DNA from: Amarobacillus sp046328225
Lineage (GTDB): Bacteria > Chloroflexota > Dehalococcoidia > Tepidiformales > Tepidiformaceae
Assembly: GCA_046328225.1 (NCBI GenBank)
Contig: JAXLWZ010000019.1
Coordinates: forward strand, 4,998 to 68,997
DNA length: 64,000 nucleotides
Direction: 5' to 3'
Position numbers and translations under genes: made by a program. Of this stretch, positions 34,034 to 42,473 are shown piece after piece. Positions within the stretch are counted from its first letter, which is position 1. Each line of letters begins with the position of its first letter. The notes under the pieces are model-generated. The model was not told the origin of the DNA. It saw only the letters and a program-made list of their open reading frames with translations, and did not search any database.

Positions 34034-34468
34034 TCAGGCCGGCAGCTCGAGCGTCAGGTTCGCGACCGTGGCGTCCGCCTCGAGCTGGTTGTCGAGCTGG
34101 ATTTCGAGGTCGAGCAGCCTCTGGCCGCCCTCTTCGTACTTGCGGGTCACGTGCCCGCGGGAGGTGATGGTGTCGCCGAGGCAGTTCGGCGACTTCATCG
34201 TGAAGCGCAGGCGTCGCAGGAACGCCTCCGGTCCCGCCCAATCGGTCGCGAGCCGGCCGAACAGCCCTTCGTAGAACATCGTGTTCACGAAGATGTCGCG
34301 TGCGCCGCTCGCCTTCGCGAACTCGCGGTCGTGATGGATGGGGTAGAGGTCGCGCGTGCCCGCGACATCGATCATGAGCGTCCGCAGCGTGATCGGGAAC
34401 GTGATCGAGCCGATGGTGTCGCCCTCACGGACGTCGTCCCAGCGGCGGGTTGCGAGGTTCGTGGTCAT
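34034..34468 (-). CDS. MaoC-like hotdog dehydratase, small subunit
   Basis: A 144-residue hotdog protein. The hydratase-2-type motif appears as GTRDLYPIHHDREFAK (about 38-52), with Asp and His spaced as the catalytic pair. FVNTMFYEGLFGR and an ITSRGHVTRKYEEGG strand continue the fold. The half-size length and the adjacent FAS1-type partner suggest a two-subunit (R)-specific enoyl-CoA hydratase or hydroxyacyl dehydratase, as in actinobacterial HadAB/HadBC-like pairs. Its ATG overlaps the partner's stop by 4 bases (ATGA), consistent with a 1:1 heterodimer. Cytoplasmic. Confidence 0.82.
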   Translation of the reverse strand: MTTNLATRRWDDVREGDTIGSITFPITLRTLMIDVAGTRDLYPIHHDREFAKASGARDIFVNTMFYEGLFGRLATDWAGPEAFLRRLRFTMKSPNCLGDTITSRGHVTRKYEEGGQRLLDLEIQLDNQLEADATVANLTLELPA

Positions 34469-35049
34469 GCGGAGCCCTCCCGTGGCCGGTAGCGCAGGAG
34501 CACCATGGTCGATCGCCCGACCGGCCGGTCGCCGGCCTCCGTTCGATACTCGGTGACGCTCGTGATGAAGACGCCGGCGCCGACGCGCACCTGCTTTTCG
34601 CCCGTGACGGCGGTGACCATGCTGCGCATCTTCAGGCGGCCGTCGCCGGGGCCAAACGGCGCGAGGTACTCCACCTCCTGCCCCGCGACGGTATTCACCA
34701 CGAAGCCGAAACGGTCGCACAGCGCGAAGATGGCCGCCTGCCCGCCGTCGCCGGCGTCGCCGTTCAGGGCGGCAGTGTCGGCCTCAAGCTGCTCGCGCAC
34801 ATGGTCCGGCGTCCACCAGGCACCGAACGTCATCGCGAAGAGCGATTGCGGCGGCGCGATCAGCCGGCCGAAGCGGGTCGTGCGCGCGTACGCTTCGTCC
34901 CAGTACACCGGGTTGCCATCTTCGGCCACTTCGCAGAAGCGGCGGATGGCGGTCGCGCTCACGGGGTCGCGCGTCATGCGGTAAGGGCCCCAGCGGTTGA
35001 GGTAGGGCTCGCAGAGGCGGTCGACGGGCGCCGATTCCACGTCTGTCAT
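34465..35049 (-). CDS. FAS1-dehydratase-like hotdog protein, large subunit
   Basis: A 194-residue MaoC N-terminal (FAS1_DH-like) hotdog protein. CEVAEDGNPVYWDEAYAR matches the family's DxNP[I/V]Y region, LIAPPQSLFAMTFG and the EVEYLAPFGPGD strand follow. It lacks the Asp-x-x-x-x-His catalytic pair of its neighbour, as expected of the binding subunit in HadA-type pairs. It forms a likely operon with the small subunit (4-base overlap) and with the enoyl-CoA hydratase 11 bases upstream. Together they probably hydrate an enoyl-CoA with a bulky acyl group. Confidence 0.82.
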   Translation of the reverse strand: MTDVESAPVDRLCEPYLNRWGPYRMTRDPVSATAIRRFCEVAEDGNPVYWDEAYARTTRFGRLIAPPQSLFAMTFGAWWTPDHVREQLEADTAALNGDAGDGGQAAIFALCDRFGFVVNTVAGQEVEYLAPFGPGDGRLKMRSMVTAVTGEKQVRVGAGVFITSVTEYRTEAGDRPVGRSTMVLLRYRPREGSA

Positions 35050-35060
35050 GGCGGCCTCCG

Positions 35061-35816
35061 CTACAGCCCCGCGAAATCGGGCTCGCGCTTCTCGCGGAAG
35101 GCGGCCACCGCTTCGAGGTTGGCGGGGCCGCCGCTGAGCCTGCCGAGGGCCTCGTTCTCGGCGGCGTTCGCGCGGTGCATGGCCTCGCGGTGCGGGCCCA
35201 CGAGCAGCTCCTTGGTCTCGAGCAGCGAGGCGAGCGGCATGCGGGCGAGCCGCCGCGCGTGCTCCATCACCGCCTCCAGGAAGCCCTCGTCCGGGAGCAC
35301 GTCGAGTACGAGCCCGTCGGCCTTGCAGCGCTCGGCGGGCCACCATTCGGCGCCGAGCAGGAAACGCGCCGCCGCCTGCGGCCCCATCAGCCGCGGGAAG
35401 GTATACGTGCTCGCGCCCTCGGCGGTGAGCCCCAGCGTCGAAAACGGGCAGCGAAGGCGGCCGCTTTGGGCCATGAAGGCGGTGTCCGCGAGCCCGACGA
35501 CGGTCGCGCCCCAGCCCACGCCCAGCCCGTTCACGGCGACAACGAACGGCTTGGGGAAGTCGATCACGACATCGACCATGCCGCGAAAGCCGTACTGGTA
35601 CGTCTTCCCGGAGAGGGGCCTGCCGCTCAGGTCGGCGCCCGCGGAAAAGGCCCGGCCCGCGCCGGTGAGGACCACGACACGCGTGGCCGGGTCGTCGCGC
35701 GCCTCCACCATCCGTTCGGCCAGCAGTTCGAACTGGTCGACATTGAACGCGTTGAGGACATCCGGGCGATCGAGGGTGAGCAGCCGCACGCCGGAGTCGA
35801 GCTCGGATCGGATCAC
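35061..35816 (-). CDS. Enoyl-CoA hydratase/isomerase (crotonase family)
   Basis: A 251-residue crotonase. Start GTG 35816 has GGAGG six bases upstream. VRLLTLDRPDVLNAFN, the oxyanion loop GAGRAFSAGADLSG and VVAVNGLGVGWGATVVGLADTAF are clear, with AAFREKREPDFAG at the end. The second oxyanion helix carries Ala/Gly and the catalytic Glu pair of true hydratases is not conserved in place (LGLTAEGAST has one Glu), typical of enoyl-CoA delta-isomerases. It heads a three-gene operon with the two hotdog dehydratase subunits. A CoA ester of an unsaturated or branched acid is the likely substrate. Confidence 0.88.
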   Translation of the reverse strand: MIRSELDSGVRLLTLDRPDVLNAFNVDQFELLAERMVEARDDPATRVVVLTGAGRAFSAGADLSGRPLSGKTYQYGFRGMVDVVIDFPKPFVVAVNGLGVGWGATVVGLADTAFMAQSGRLRCPFSTLGLTAEGASTYTFPRLMGPQAAARFLLGAEWWPAERCKADGLVLDVLPDEGFLEAVMEHARRLARMPLASLLETKELLVGPHREAMHRANAAENEALGRLSGGPANLEAVAAFREKREPDFAGL

Positions 35817-35993
35817 GGGATACCTCCGGCCACGGAGCGGCGTTCGCGTGCCGCCGTGAAGGCGCACATTCAAACGCCATTCGAATCCGCGTGCAACCGC
35901 GCCCATCCGCGGTGCGGGCATGACGTGCTTGCTTCCGCCTTTCGCCGCGGGCCCGTACCCTGCCGTCCGCGGGGACCGAGGAGCGCGACGGTG

Positions 35994-36872
35994 ATGCGTT
36001 CGCGATTCATCGTGGCTGTCGCGCTGGCCTGCCTGGGCGGCGCGCTGCTGACGTTGCCCCCCACGCCGGCCGCCCACGCGGACCACGTACCCGACCAGGT
36101 CCCCGGCTACGACATCTCCTGGCCGCAATGCCCCGGGCGGGTGTTCCCGAACACCCGCGTGGCGTTCACCGTGGTCGGGATGAACGGCGGCCGGCCGTTC
36201 ACCGCCAATCCGTGCTTCGTGGAGCAGTACCGCTGGGCGCAGCGGTTCGAACGCACCCCGGCGGTCTACGTGAACGTCGATTACCCGAAGGCCGGCCGCG
36301 ACCTCCCCGCCGCCACCGGCCCCTACGGCGCGTGCACGCCCACGGACGAATGGTGCCGCGCGTACAACTACGGCTACGCCATCGGCGCGGAGGTGACCGC
36401 GCGTGCCCGGGCCGCCGGCATCGTGCCCTCGTTCTGGTGGCTCGATGTCGAAACGGGCAACTACTGGAGCGACGACCCCACCTACAACACACAGGTCGTG
36501 CGCGCGACGCTCGACTACTTCCGCGAGCGAAAGCTGCCCGTGGGGCTGTACAGCACGCCCCGCCAGTGGCGCATCATCGCCGGGACCTACGCCCCCGGGG
36601 TGCCGATCTGGACGGCCGGCGCCCAGGGCGTTGAGGACGCGCGCCGGCGCTGCACCGACTCAGCCTATGCGTTCGGCGGAGGGCTGGTGCGCCTGTCGCA
36701 GTACTACGACCACGGCTTCGACACGAACTTCGCCTGCCCGGCCGGGCACCTCGTCGCCCAGTACCCGTTCCCCGACCCGTGGAACCGCTCGGGGCCGCAC
36801 AACCGCAGCGTCTCGCTGGCGGGCACGGTGCTGCCCATCTGGCAGCCCATCCCCATGATCACCGCCGAGTAG
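35994..36872 (+). CDS. Secreted GH25-like (lysozyme-fold) protein
   Basis: A 292-residue exported protein with a signal peptide cut near AHADHV (about 28-30). The mature part opens GYDISWPQC (38-46), the position of the first catalytic Asp of GH25 lysozymes, and has FWWLDVETGNYW (148-158) with the D-x-E pair of that family (D151, E153). VGLYSTPRQW and PIWTAGAQ are further GH25-like strands. Seven Cys may form disulfides. GH25 enzymes cleave the glycan backbone of peptidoglycan; in this group (with SWPQC) activity has not been shown as far as I know. ATG 35994 or GTG 35991 are both possible; AGGAG lies just upstream. Divergent from the crotonase gene. Confidence 0.72.
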   Translation: MRSRFIVAVALACLGGALLTLPPTPAAHADHVPDQVPGYDISWPQCPGRVFPNTRVAFTVVGMNGGRPFTANPCFVEQYRWAQRFERTPAVYVNVDYPKAGRDLPAATGPYGACTPTDEWCRAYNYGYAIGAEVTARARAAGIVPSFWWLDVETGNYWSDDPTYNTQVVRATLDYFRERKLPVGLYSTPRQWRIIAGTYAPGVPIWTAGAQGVEDARRRCTDSAYAFGGGLVRLSQYYDHGFDTNFACPAGHLVAQYPFPDPWNRSGPHNRSVSLAGTVLPIWQPIPMITAE

Positions 36873-36884
36873 CGGGAGCGCGCC

Positions 36885-37727
36885 TCAGATGATGTCCGCG
36901 AAGGACTGCTGTGCCGTCTCGAAGTAGGCCACGCTCACGACGAACGCCACGAGCACCGCGGGCACCGCGTACAGCAGCTCCACACCCGGCACGTCCGGGC
37001 CGCCGATGAGCGACCAGCGCACGCCCTCGATCAGCGGCGCGAGGGGGCTGATGCGGTAGATCATCGAGAACGGCTCGTGGAGGACGGACGGACTGAACAT
37101 AATCGGTGCGGAGAAGAACAGCGCCTGCATCATCACCGGGATGGCGTAGCGGATGTCCCGGTAGCGCACGTTCAGCGCCGAAAGGAACACGCCCAGCGCC
37201 AGCGCGGCCACCGCCAGCAGCACGACGAACACCGGCAGCAGCAGCGTCCGCACCGCCGGGTAGTACCCCGCGATGGCCATGATCACCAGCACGATCACGA
37301 TGCCGATGCCCAGGTCGACGAGCGTGGTCAGCGCCGGCGCGAGCGGCACGATCAGCCTGGGGAAGTACACCCGCGTCACGATCGCGTTGTAGGCGATGAC
37401 GCTCGCCGCCGATTCGGACACGAGCGAGTTGAAGAAGTTCCACGCCACGAGCCCCGTGAGCACGAACACGGGGAACGGGGCCTGCCCCGGCGCGCGTTCG
37501 ACCACGCCGCCGAAAAACAGAGCGAGGATGCCCATCATCGCCAGCGGCTGGAACACCACCCAGCCGATGCCGAGGAACGTCTGGCGGTAGCGCACGTTCA
37601 GGTCGCGGCGCGCGAAATTGAGCAGCAGGTCGCGGTGCCCCAACACCTCGCGCGGGTCCGGGAGGTGCCACCCGCGGACGGGCCCGATTACGGTTTCCGC
37701 TCCGGCCACCGGCGTGTCGCTGGTCAT
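36885..37727 (-). CDS. ABC-2 type polysaccharide/lipid export permease
   Basis: A 280-residue membrane protein of the ABC-2 family (Wzm/TagG/KpsM). NFARRDLNVRYRQTFLGIGW (about 36-56) is the amphipathic interface helix and start of the first membrane helix; six membrane helices follow, with FLSALNVRYRDIRYAIP as the conserved cytoplasmic loop and a C-terminal periplasmic-side region. Such permeases export O-antigen, teichoic acid or related glycans with a separate ATPase. No ATPase gene is adjacent, so the partner must be elsewhere. A TAGTCT box 7 bases before the ATG suggests leaderless expression. It converges on the GH25-like gene. Confidence 0.87.
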   Translation of the reverse strand: MTSDTPVAGAETVIGPVRGWHLPDPREVLGHRDLLLNFARRDLNVRYRQTFLGIGWVVFQPLAMMGILALFFGGVVERAPGQAPFPVFVLTGLVAWNFFNSLVSESAASVIAYNAIVTRVYFPRLIVPLAPALTTLVDLGIGIVIVLVIMAIAGYYPAVRTLLLPVFVVLLAVAALALGVFLSALNVRYRDIRYAIPVMMQALFFSAPIMFSPSVLHEPFSMIYRISPLAPLIEGVRWSLIGGPDVPGVELLYAVPAVLVAFVVSVAYFETAQQSFADII

Positions 37728-37734
37728 CGAGGCC

Positions 37735-37740
37735 AGACTA
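37735..37740 (-). promoter_or_regulatory. TAGTCT -10-like box, leaderless start of the ABC-2 permease
   Basis: TAGTCT on the minus strand followed by 7 bases and the ATG at 37727, with no Shine-Dalgarno. Confidence 0.35.
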
Positions 37741-37773
37741 TGGCCGAAGCTGCTCGCGGTCGATGTCCCCGGG

Positions 37774-38532
37774 CTATGGCTGCCCCTTCACGCTCGGGAG
37801 CGGGCCGGCCGCCGCGCCGGCGCCCGCTACCGCCTCGGCGGCGCGCTGGAACCACTCGTTCGGCCCGCCGGGAAGGTCGAGCGTGCGAAGGACCGACTTC
37901 GTGATGGCCAGCCCCTGCGCCGGGATGCCGGCGAGTTCGACCGCGAGATCGCGTGCCGCCGCCAGGACGTCGCCATCGGGCAGGCACTGCAGCGCGATGC
38001 CCATCCGTTCGAGCTCGGGCCCGGGAATGCGGCGGCCCAGGAGCGCCACCCGCCGCGCGACCGCGTCCCCGTAGCGGGCTCGCAGCCACGCGAGATTCAT
38101 CGGCGCGGGCCGCCCCTGCCGCACCTCCGCCACCTGCAGGAACGCACTTTCGCCCACGACGATGAAGTCGCTGGAGAGTGCCCACGCGGACCCGGCGTTG
38201 ATCGCGAACCCCTCGAGCGCGCACACGATTGGCTTGTTGAACGCGAAGACCTGTTCGTGGAAACCGCGCCACGTCGCCTGGAACGAGGGCAGCCACGCCG
38301 GACGGGGGTCGGCGTTGAATTCCTTCAGGTCGAGCCCCGAACAGAAGGAGCCGCCTTCGCCGCGAACGATGACCGCGCCGATGGAAGCATCTCCGCCGGC
38401 CTCCGCAAGCGCTGCGCTCGCCGCCTTCACCAGCGGCCCAGTGATCGCGTTCTTGCGGTCCGGCCGGTTGAGCACGATCTCGGCGACCGCGCCCGCGCGT
38501 TCGAGGCGGACCGGCTGTTCGCTATCGGGCAT
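37774..38532 (-). CDS. Enoyl-CoA hydratase/isomerase (crotonase family)
   Basis: A 252-residue crotonase, more divergent than the other two in the window. AVAEIVLNRPDRKNAITG, the oxyanion loop GEGGSFCSGLDLKEF and IVCALEGFAINAGSAWALSSDFIV define the fold. The region after it (RQGRPAPMNLAWLRARYG) lacks the usual hydratase glutamates. It may be an isomerase or hydrolase. It lies divergent from the NIPSNAP gene (84-bp gap with candidate -10 boxes for both) and shares its strand with the ABC-2 permease but with a 47-bp gap. Confidence 0.86.
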   Translation of the reverse strand: MPDSEQPVRLERAGAVAEIVLNRPDRKNAITGPLVKAASAALAEAGGDASIGAVIVRGEGGSFCSGLDLKEFNADPRPAWLPSFQATWRGFHEQVFAFNKPIVCALEGFAINAGSAWALSSDFIVVGESAFLQVAEVRQGRPAPMNLAWLRARYGDAVARRVALLGRRIPGPELERMGIALQCLPDGDVLAAARDLAVELAGIPAQGLAITKSVLRTLDLPGGPNEWFQRAAEAVAGAGAAAGPLPSVKGQP

Positions 38533-38616
38533 GAGCGTGCTCCCTCGCGTGCGATGTACCGGGATACTACGCGCCGCCCCCGGCCCGGTACCATGCGCGC
38601 CGATGGAGGACTCCCG

Positions 38617-38943
38617 ATGATTCACGAATTGCGCATTTACACGGCGAATCCCGGCAAGATGCCCGCGCTCCAGGCGCGCTTCCGCGACCACACACTCGCC
38701 CTCTTCGAAAAGCACGGCATGACGAACGTGGGCTACTGGACGAACGCCATCGGCGGCCGCAGCGACGAGCTCTGGTATATCCTCGGTTTCACCGACCTGG
38801 CCCATCGCGAGCGCGCGTGGGCCGCCTTCGCCGCCGACCCGGCGTGGCAGGCCGTGCGGGCCGAATCGGAGAAGGACGGCGCGCTCGTGCACCACATCGA
38901 AAACCGCATCCTCTCGCCGACGAACTACTCGCCGCTGCGGTAA
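38617..38943 (+). CDS. NIPSNAP family small protein
   Basis: A 108-residue NIPSNAP protein: MIHELRIYTANPGKMPALQA, HGMTNVGYWTNAIG, ELWYILGFTDLAHRERAWAA and DPAWQAV follow the family's dimeric alpha/beta-barrel order. These domains are often found near catabolic enzymes and may act as monooxygenases or binding proteins; no function is fixed. GGAGGA is 7 bases upstream of the ATG and TACCAT about 22 bases upstream may be a -10 box. It precedes the SDR gene by 102 bases on the same strand. Confidence 0.88.
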   Translation: MIHELRIYTANPGKMPALQARFRDHTLALFEKHGMTNVGYWTNAIGGRSDELWYILGFTDLAHRERAWAAFAADPAWQAVRAESEKDGALVHHIENRILSPTNYSPLR

Positions 38944-39045
38944 CGGGCGCCCGGGCTTCTGTTCCCACCGGTCCACCGGCATGGCCGGGCGGGCACGCGT
39001 GCGATGGAGTAGGATGCGCTGCGCAGACCAATTGGAGGACAGTTC

Positions 39046-39975
39046 ATGGCAGTTCGACTCGATGGCCAGGTCGCCCTGGTCACTGGCGCGGGCCGCGGCC
39101 TCGGCCGTGCCTACGCAATGGACCTCGCGAAGCATGGCGCGAAGGTCGTCGTCAACGACTTCGGCGGCAGCGTCTCGGGCGAAGGCGCCGATGACTCCCC
39201 CGCGCAGCAGGTTGTCAACGAAATCAAGGCCCTCGGCGGCGATGCAATCGCCAACGGCGGCGACGTCGGCAACTACGACGACTGCTACAACATGGTGAAG
39301 CAGGCGATGGACACCTGGGGCCGCCTCGACGCCATCGTCGCGAACGCCGGCATCCTCCGCGACCTCGCCCTCCACAACATGAGCGAGCACGACTGGGACC
39401 TCGTCATTCGCGTCCACCTCAAGCAGTGCTACAACCTGCTCCACCACGCCTGGCCGGTCTTCCGCCAGCAGGCGTACGGCCGCGTCGTGATGGCGACGTC
39501 GTCCTCGGGCCTCGTCGGCAACTTCGGCCAGGGCAACTACGGCGCTGCCAAGGCGGGCATGCTCGGCCTCATGAACGTCGCCAAGATCGAGGGCGAGAAG
39601 TACAACATCATGGTCAACCTCATCTCGCCCGGCGCGATGACGCGGATGACCGAAAACCTCATGGGCGGCCGCGGTGAGGACCTTGAGGAGCGCAAGCAGA
39701 CCTCCGCGCCGGAGCACGTCGCCCCGGCCGTGACCTACCTCGCCTCCCCGAACTGCACCGTCAGCGGCATCTGCATCGATGCCAACGGTGGCCGCTACGG
39801 CCGCTCGCAGATGGTGCGCACCGTCGGCGTCACCTACGACCCGCACAACTTCAAGGATGCCGACTGGTTCGAGAGCCAGTTCGATGCGATCTGTGACATG
39901 ACCGGCGCCACCGAGCCCTGGTCGATGCGCGAAACCCGCCAGGAGCACTACGCCGCGAAGGCGAAGCAGGGCTAA
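39046..39975 (+). CDS. SDR family 3-hydroxyacyl-CoA dehydrogenase-like protein
   Basis: A 309-residue SDR close to the dehydrogenase domain of peroxisomal multifunctional enzyme 2/HSD17B4: TGAGRGLG (13-20) binds NAD, VVVNDFGGSVSGEG (34-47) is the type-specific segment, NAG at 100-102, the catalytic Ser in TSSSG (151-155) and YxxxK as Y165-K169, then ISPGAMTRMT. The C-terminal extension (TYDPHNFKDADWFE) is also typical. It would oxidise (3R)-hydroxyacyl-CoA and pairs logically with the MaoC-type (R)-hydratases at 34 kb and 43 kb. GGAGGA lies 7 bases before the ATG and TAGGAT at 39009 may be the -10. A strong terminator follows. Confidence 0.92.
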   Translation: MAVRLDGQVALVTGAGRGLGRAYAMDLAKHGAKVVVNDFGGSVSGEGADDSPAQQVVNEIKALGGDAIANGGDVGNYDDCYNMVKQAMDTWGRLDAIVANAGILRDLALHNMSEHDWDLVIRVHLKQCYNLLHHAWPVFRQQAYGRVVMATSSSGLVGNFGQGNYGAAKAGMLGLMNVAKIEGEKYNIMVNLISPGAMTRMTENLMGGRGEDLEERKQTSAPEHVAPAVTYLASPNCTVSGICIDANGGRYGRSQMVRTVGVTYDPHNFKDADWFESQFDAICDMTGATEPWSMRETRQEHYAAKAKQG

Positions 39976-39997
39976 CCGCCCCGCCGCTCACGAATCG

Positions 39998-40025
39998 CGA
40001 AGGCCCGCCGCAAGGCGGGCCTTCG
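39998..40025. terminator. Intrinsic terminator after the SDR gene
   Basis: A perfect 12-bp stem (39998-40009 with 40014-40025) closes a GCAA tetraloop and is followed by TCTTCC. It can serve both the SDR gene and the convergent MOSC gene. Confidence 0.82.
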
Positions 40026-40046
40026 TCTTCCCCGTCCCCCTGGCTA

Positions 40047-40733
40047 CTACTCCAGGGTGATTTCATCGCCTTCGCGGATCATCCCCGCGACGAAGACCGC
40101 GCCATAAACGCCGGCACAGGCGTTGTTCAACTCCGCGGCGGCCTTCAGCACGGCCGGCGAGGCCTCGCTCCCCGGGTGCGCGAGCGTGATCATCGCGCAG
40201 CGCCGGTCCGGCTCCGTCACGGCGATGCGTGCCTCCCCAATGCGCACCAGGCGGCCCACCCACGCGTTCTCCGTGAACGGCTCCGCGCTCCCCGTGTCGA
40301 CCGTGATGCTCATGCGGAAACGGCCCGCGTCTGGCGCGACGCCCGCGGCCGTCGCGAGCGTGCCCACCGTCGCGTGCGAGATCAGCGTCACCGGCGCGAC
40401 GTCGTAGCTCCCGCGATAGTCGTGCAGGAGCGTCAGCCGCTTTCCCGATGCCGCCTCCAGCAGGGCGAGCAGCGCCGGGTCGTTCGCCGCGAAGCGCTCG
40501 CCGCCGGGCGTTTCCACTTCGACCGAGGGCGGCGACCCCGGGACCGTGCGCGTGATGTGCTGCAGCAGCTCCGGATAGTCGCGCGCCGTGAACCACGGGA
40601 AGCTGATCTTCGAATCCGCCAGGACGAACGCGAAGGTGCGGTCCCCCGGGAGCCCCTGGAGCGTCAGCATGCTCTCGCTCAGCCGCTCGCCCCCCATCGA
40701 CTTCACCGGGTAACGGTGGATGCTCGTGACCAC
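40047..40733 (-). CDS. MOSC domain molybdenum-cofactor-binding protein
   Basis: A 228-residue protein with a MOSC N-terminal beta-barrel (SIHRYPVKSMGGERL, GLPGDRTFAFV) and a MOSC domain (PVTLISHATVGTLA, RFRMSITVDTG, FTENAWVG, ITEPDRRCAMITL). The Cys in DRRCAM is the conserved Mo ligand. Family members are sulfur-carrier or mARC/YiiM-like N-reducing enzymes. The start is uncertain: GTG 40733 is chosen because MVTSIHRYPVKSMGGE is the family N-terminus, while TTG 40748 lies next to GGGAG. Divergent from argG across 155 bases. Confidence 0.82.
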   Translation of the reverse strand: MVTSIHRYPVKSMGGERLSESMLTLQGLPGDRTFAFVLADSKISFPWFTARDYPELLQHITRTVPGSPPSVEVETPGGERFAANDPALLALLEAASGKRLTLLHDYRGSYDVAPVTLISHATVGTLATAAGVAPDAGRFRMSITVDTGSAEPFTENAWVGRLVRIGEARIAVTEPDRRCAMITLAHPGSEASPAVLKAAAELNNACAGVYGAVFVAGMIREGDEITLE

Positions 40734-40888
40734 GCCAATTCGTTCCAATCTCCCGTCCCGGCGGCAGGTGGCCGCGAGCGCATCATAAACGCAGGCCCGC
40801 CTTGCTTTCGTGGGCGTGCGCGGCGTTTTCCCGGTGCGGGCGCGCGCGAGATACTGGCCACACCGGATCACCCGGGCCGGAGCCGCGC

Positions 40889-42127
40889 GTGCCGAAGCTA
40901 GTCCTTGCCTATTCCGGTGGCCTCGATACCACCACCGCCATCAAATGGCTCACCCTCGAACAGGGCTACGACGTCATCGCCCTCAACATCGACGTCGGCA
41001 AGAGCCGCGAGCAGCCCGTCGTCGAATCTCGCGGCATGGCCGCCGGCGCGGTCAAGGTTCGCGTCATCGATGGCAAGGAAGACTTCATCCGCTACTTCGC
41101 CTTCCCCGCGCTGGCAGCCGGGGCCGTCTACCAGGACGCCTATCCGCTCGCGACCGCGCTCGCCCGGCCGCTCCTGGCCAAGCTCCTGGTCGATGTCGCG
41201 CACGAAGAGGGCGCGACTGCGGTGGCGCACGGCTGCACGGGCAAGGGGAACGACCAGGTGCGCTTCGACGTCGGCATCATGACGCTCGACCCCTCGCTGA
41301 AGATCGTCGCGCCCACGCGCGAAAACGCCATGGCGCGCGAATACCAGATCGAATACCTCCAGAAGCACGGCATCGACATCCCCTGGGGCCAGAAGGGCCC
41401 GTTCTCCATCGATGAGAACCTCTGGGGCCGCAGCGCCGAGGCCGGCGTGCTCGAGGATCCCTGGCAGGAGCCTCCCGCCGAAGCCTACGAATGGACCCGC
41501 TCCGCCGAGGACGCGCCCGCCGAACCCGCCTACGTCGAGATCGGCTACGAACACGGCATGCCCATCACCCTCAACGGCGAGGCGATGGCCGCCGTCCCCA
41601 TGGTCGAATACCTGAACGAACTCGGCGGCGTGCACGGCGTCGGCCGCATCGACCACATCGAGGACCGGCTGGTCGGCATCAAGAGCCGCGAAATCTACGA
41701 AGCCCCGGCCGCGATCATCTTCCATACAGCGCACCGCGCGCTGGAAGCGATGACGCTTTCGAAGCAGCAGATCAAGCTCAAGAAGTACATCGCGCAGGAA
41801 TACGCCGAGCTGATTTACAACGGGCTCTGGTTCAGCGCCCACCACCAGGACATCGCCGCCTACGTGGCGAGCACGCAGCGCCACGTCAGCGGCACTATCC
41901 GCGTGCGGCTGCAGCGCGGCACCGCCACCGTCGTCGGCCGCCAGGCGAAGGAATCCCTGTACGACCGCGCGCTCGCTACCTATGATCGCGGCGACACGTA
42001 CGACCAATCGGCGGCGGTGGGCTTCATCAACATCTGGGGCCTCCAGACGCGGGTGCAGGCTCGCCAGCAGCTGCTCGGCCAGCTCCCCGAAGCCCTGAAG
42101 ATCGCCATGCCGCGAGAGGATGCCTGA
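40889..42127 (+). CDS. argG: Argininosuccinate synthase
   Basis: A 412-residue ArgG that joins citrulline and aspartate with ATP in arginine synthesis. Signatures are the pyrophosphatase loop AYSGGLDTT (7-15), HGCTGKGNDQVRFD, the APTRENAMAREYQIEYL segment and IDHIEDRLVGIKSREIYE. The start is a GTG 8 bases after CCGGAG. The stop overlaps the following small gene by one base (TGATG). Other arg genes are not nearby, so this appears detached from the pathway. Cytoplasmic. Confidence 0.97.
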   Translation: MPKLVLAYSGGLDTTTAIKWLTLEQGYDVIALNIDVGKSREQPVVESRGMAAGAVKVRVIDGKEDFIRYFAFPALAAGAVYQDAYPLATALARPLLAKLLVDVAHEEGATAVAHGCTGKGNDQVRFDVGIMTLDPSLKIVAPTRENAMAREYQIEYLQKHGIDIPWGQKGPFSIDENLWGRSAEAGVLEDPWQEPPAEAYEWTRSAEDAPAEPAYVEIGYEHGMPITLNGEAMAAVPMVEYLNELGGVHGVGRIDHIEDRLVGIKSREIYEAPAAIIFHTAHRALEAMTLSKQQIKLKKYIAQEYAELIYNGLWFSAHHQDIAAYVASTQRHVSGTIRVRLQRGTATVVGRQAKESLYDRALATYDRGDTYDQSAAVGFINIWGLQTRVQARQQLLGQLPEALKIAMPREDA

Positions 42128-42471
42128 TGACCACCACCACTTCCGTCCATGTCAGCTTCGAAGGCTACGGCGAGGCCCCTGAGATCTGGGGCTCGATGCA
42201 GGCGAACTTCCTCGTCACGCAGCACGGCCACCACGCCCAGGAGACCGCCGTCCTCCTCAACGACCCGGCCGCGGCCTACCTCGCCGAGCTCCTCGGCCAG
42301 CCCGATAACGACGAGTTCCGTCGCCAGGCCGCGCGCCACGTCGGGCAGCTCTGGCTCGAAAAGCTCGTGGGCGAAGGTGTCCACCTCGCGCCCGCGATCA
42401 CCATCTCGCGGGGCGCCCTCGAGGCCGATGCCGCCTTCGTGGAGCGCGTGAAGCAGCTCACCGGCAAGTAG
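42127..42471 (+). CDS. Conserved-looking small protein of unknown function between argG and birA
   Basis: A 114-residue protein I do not recognise. It starts with VHVSFEGYGEAPEIWGSMQA, has a NFLVTQHGHHAQETAVLL segment with two adjacent His, and a helical middle (DEFRRQAARHVGQLWLEKL) ending VERVKQLTGK. There is no signal peptide, membrane helix or Cys. It is coupled to argG by a one-base overlap and followed 2 bases later by birA, so it is very likely expressed with them. Translation of the frame shows normal codon use and no other frame competes. Confidence 0.6.
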   Translation: MTTTTSVHVSFEGYGEAPEIWGSMQANFLVTQHGHHAQETAVLLNDPAAAYLAELLGQPDNDEFRRQAARHVGQLWLEKLVGEGVHLAPAITISRGALEADAAFVERVKQLTGK

Positions 42472-42473
42472 CC

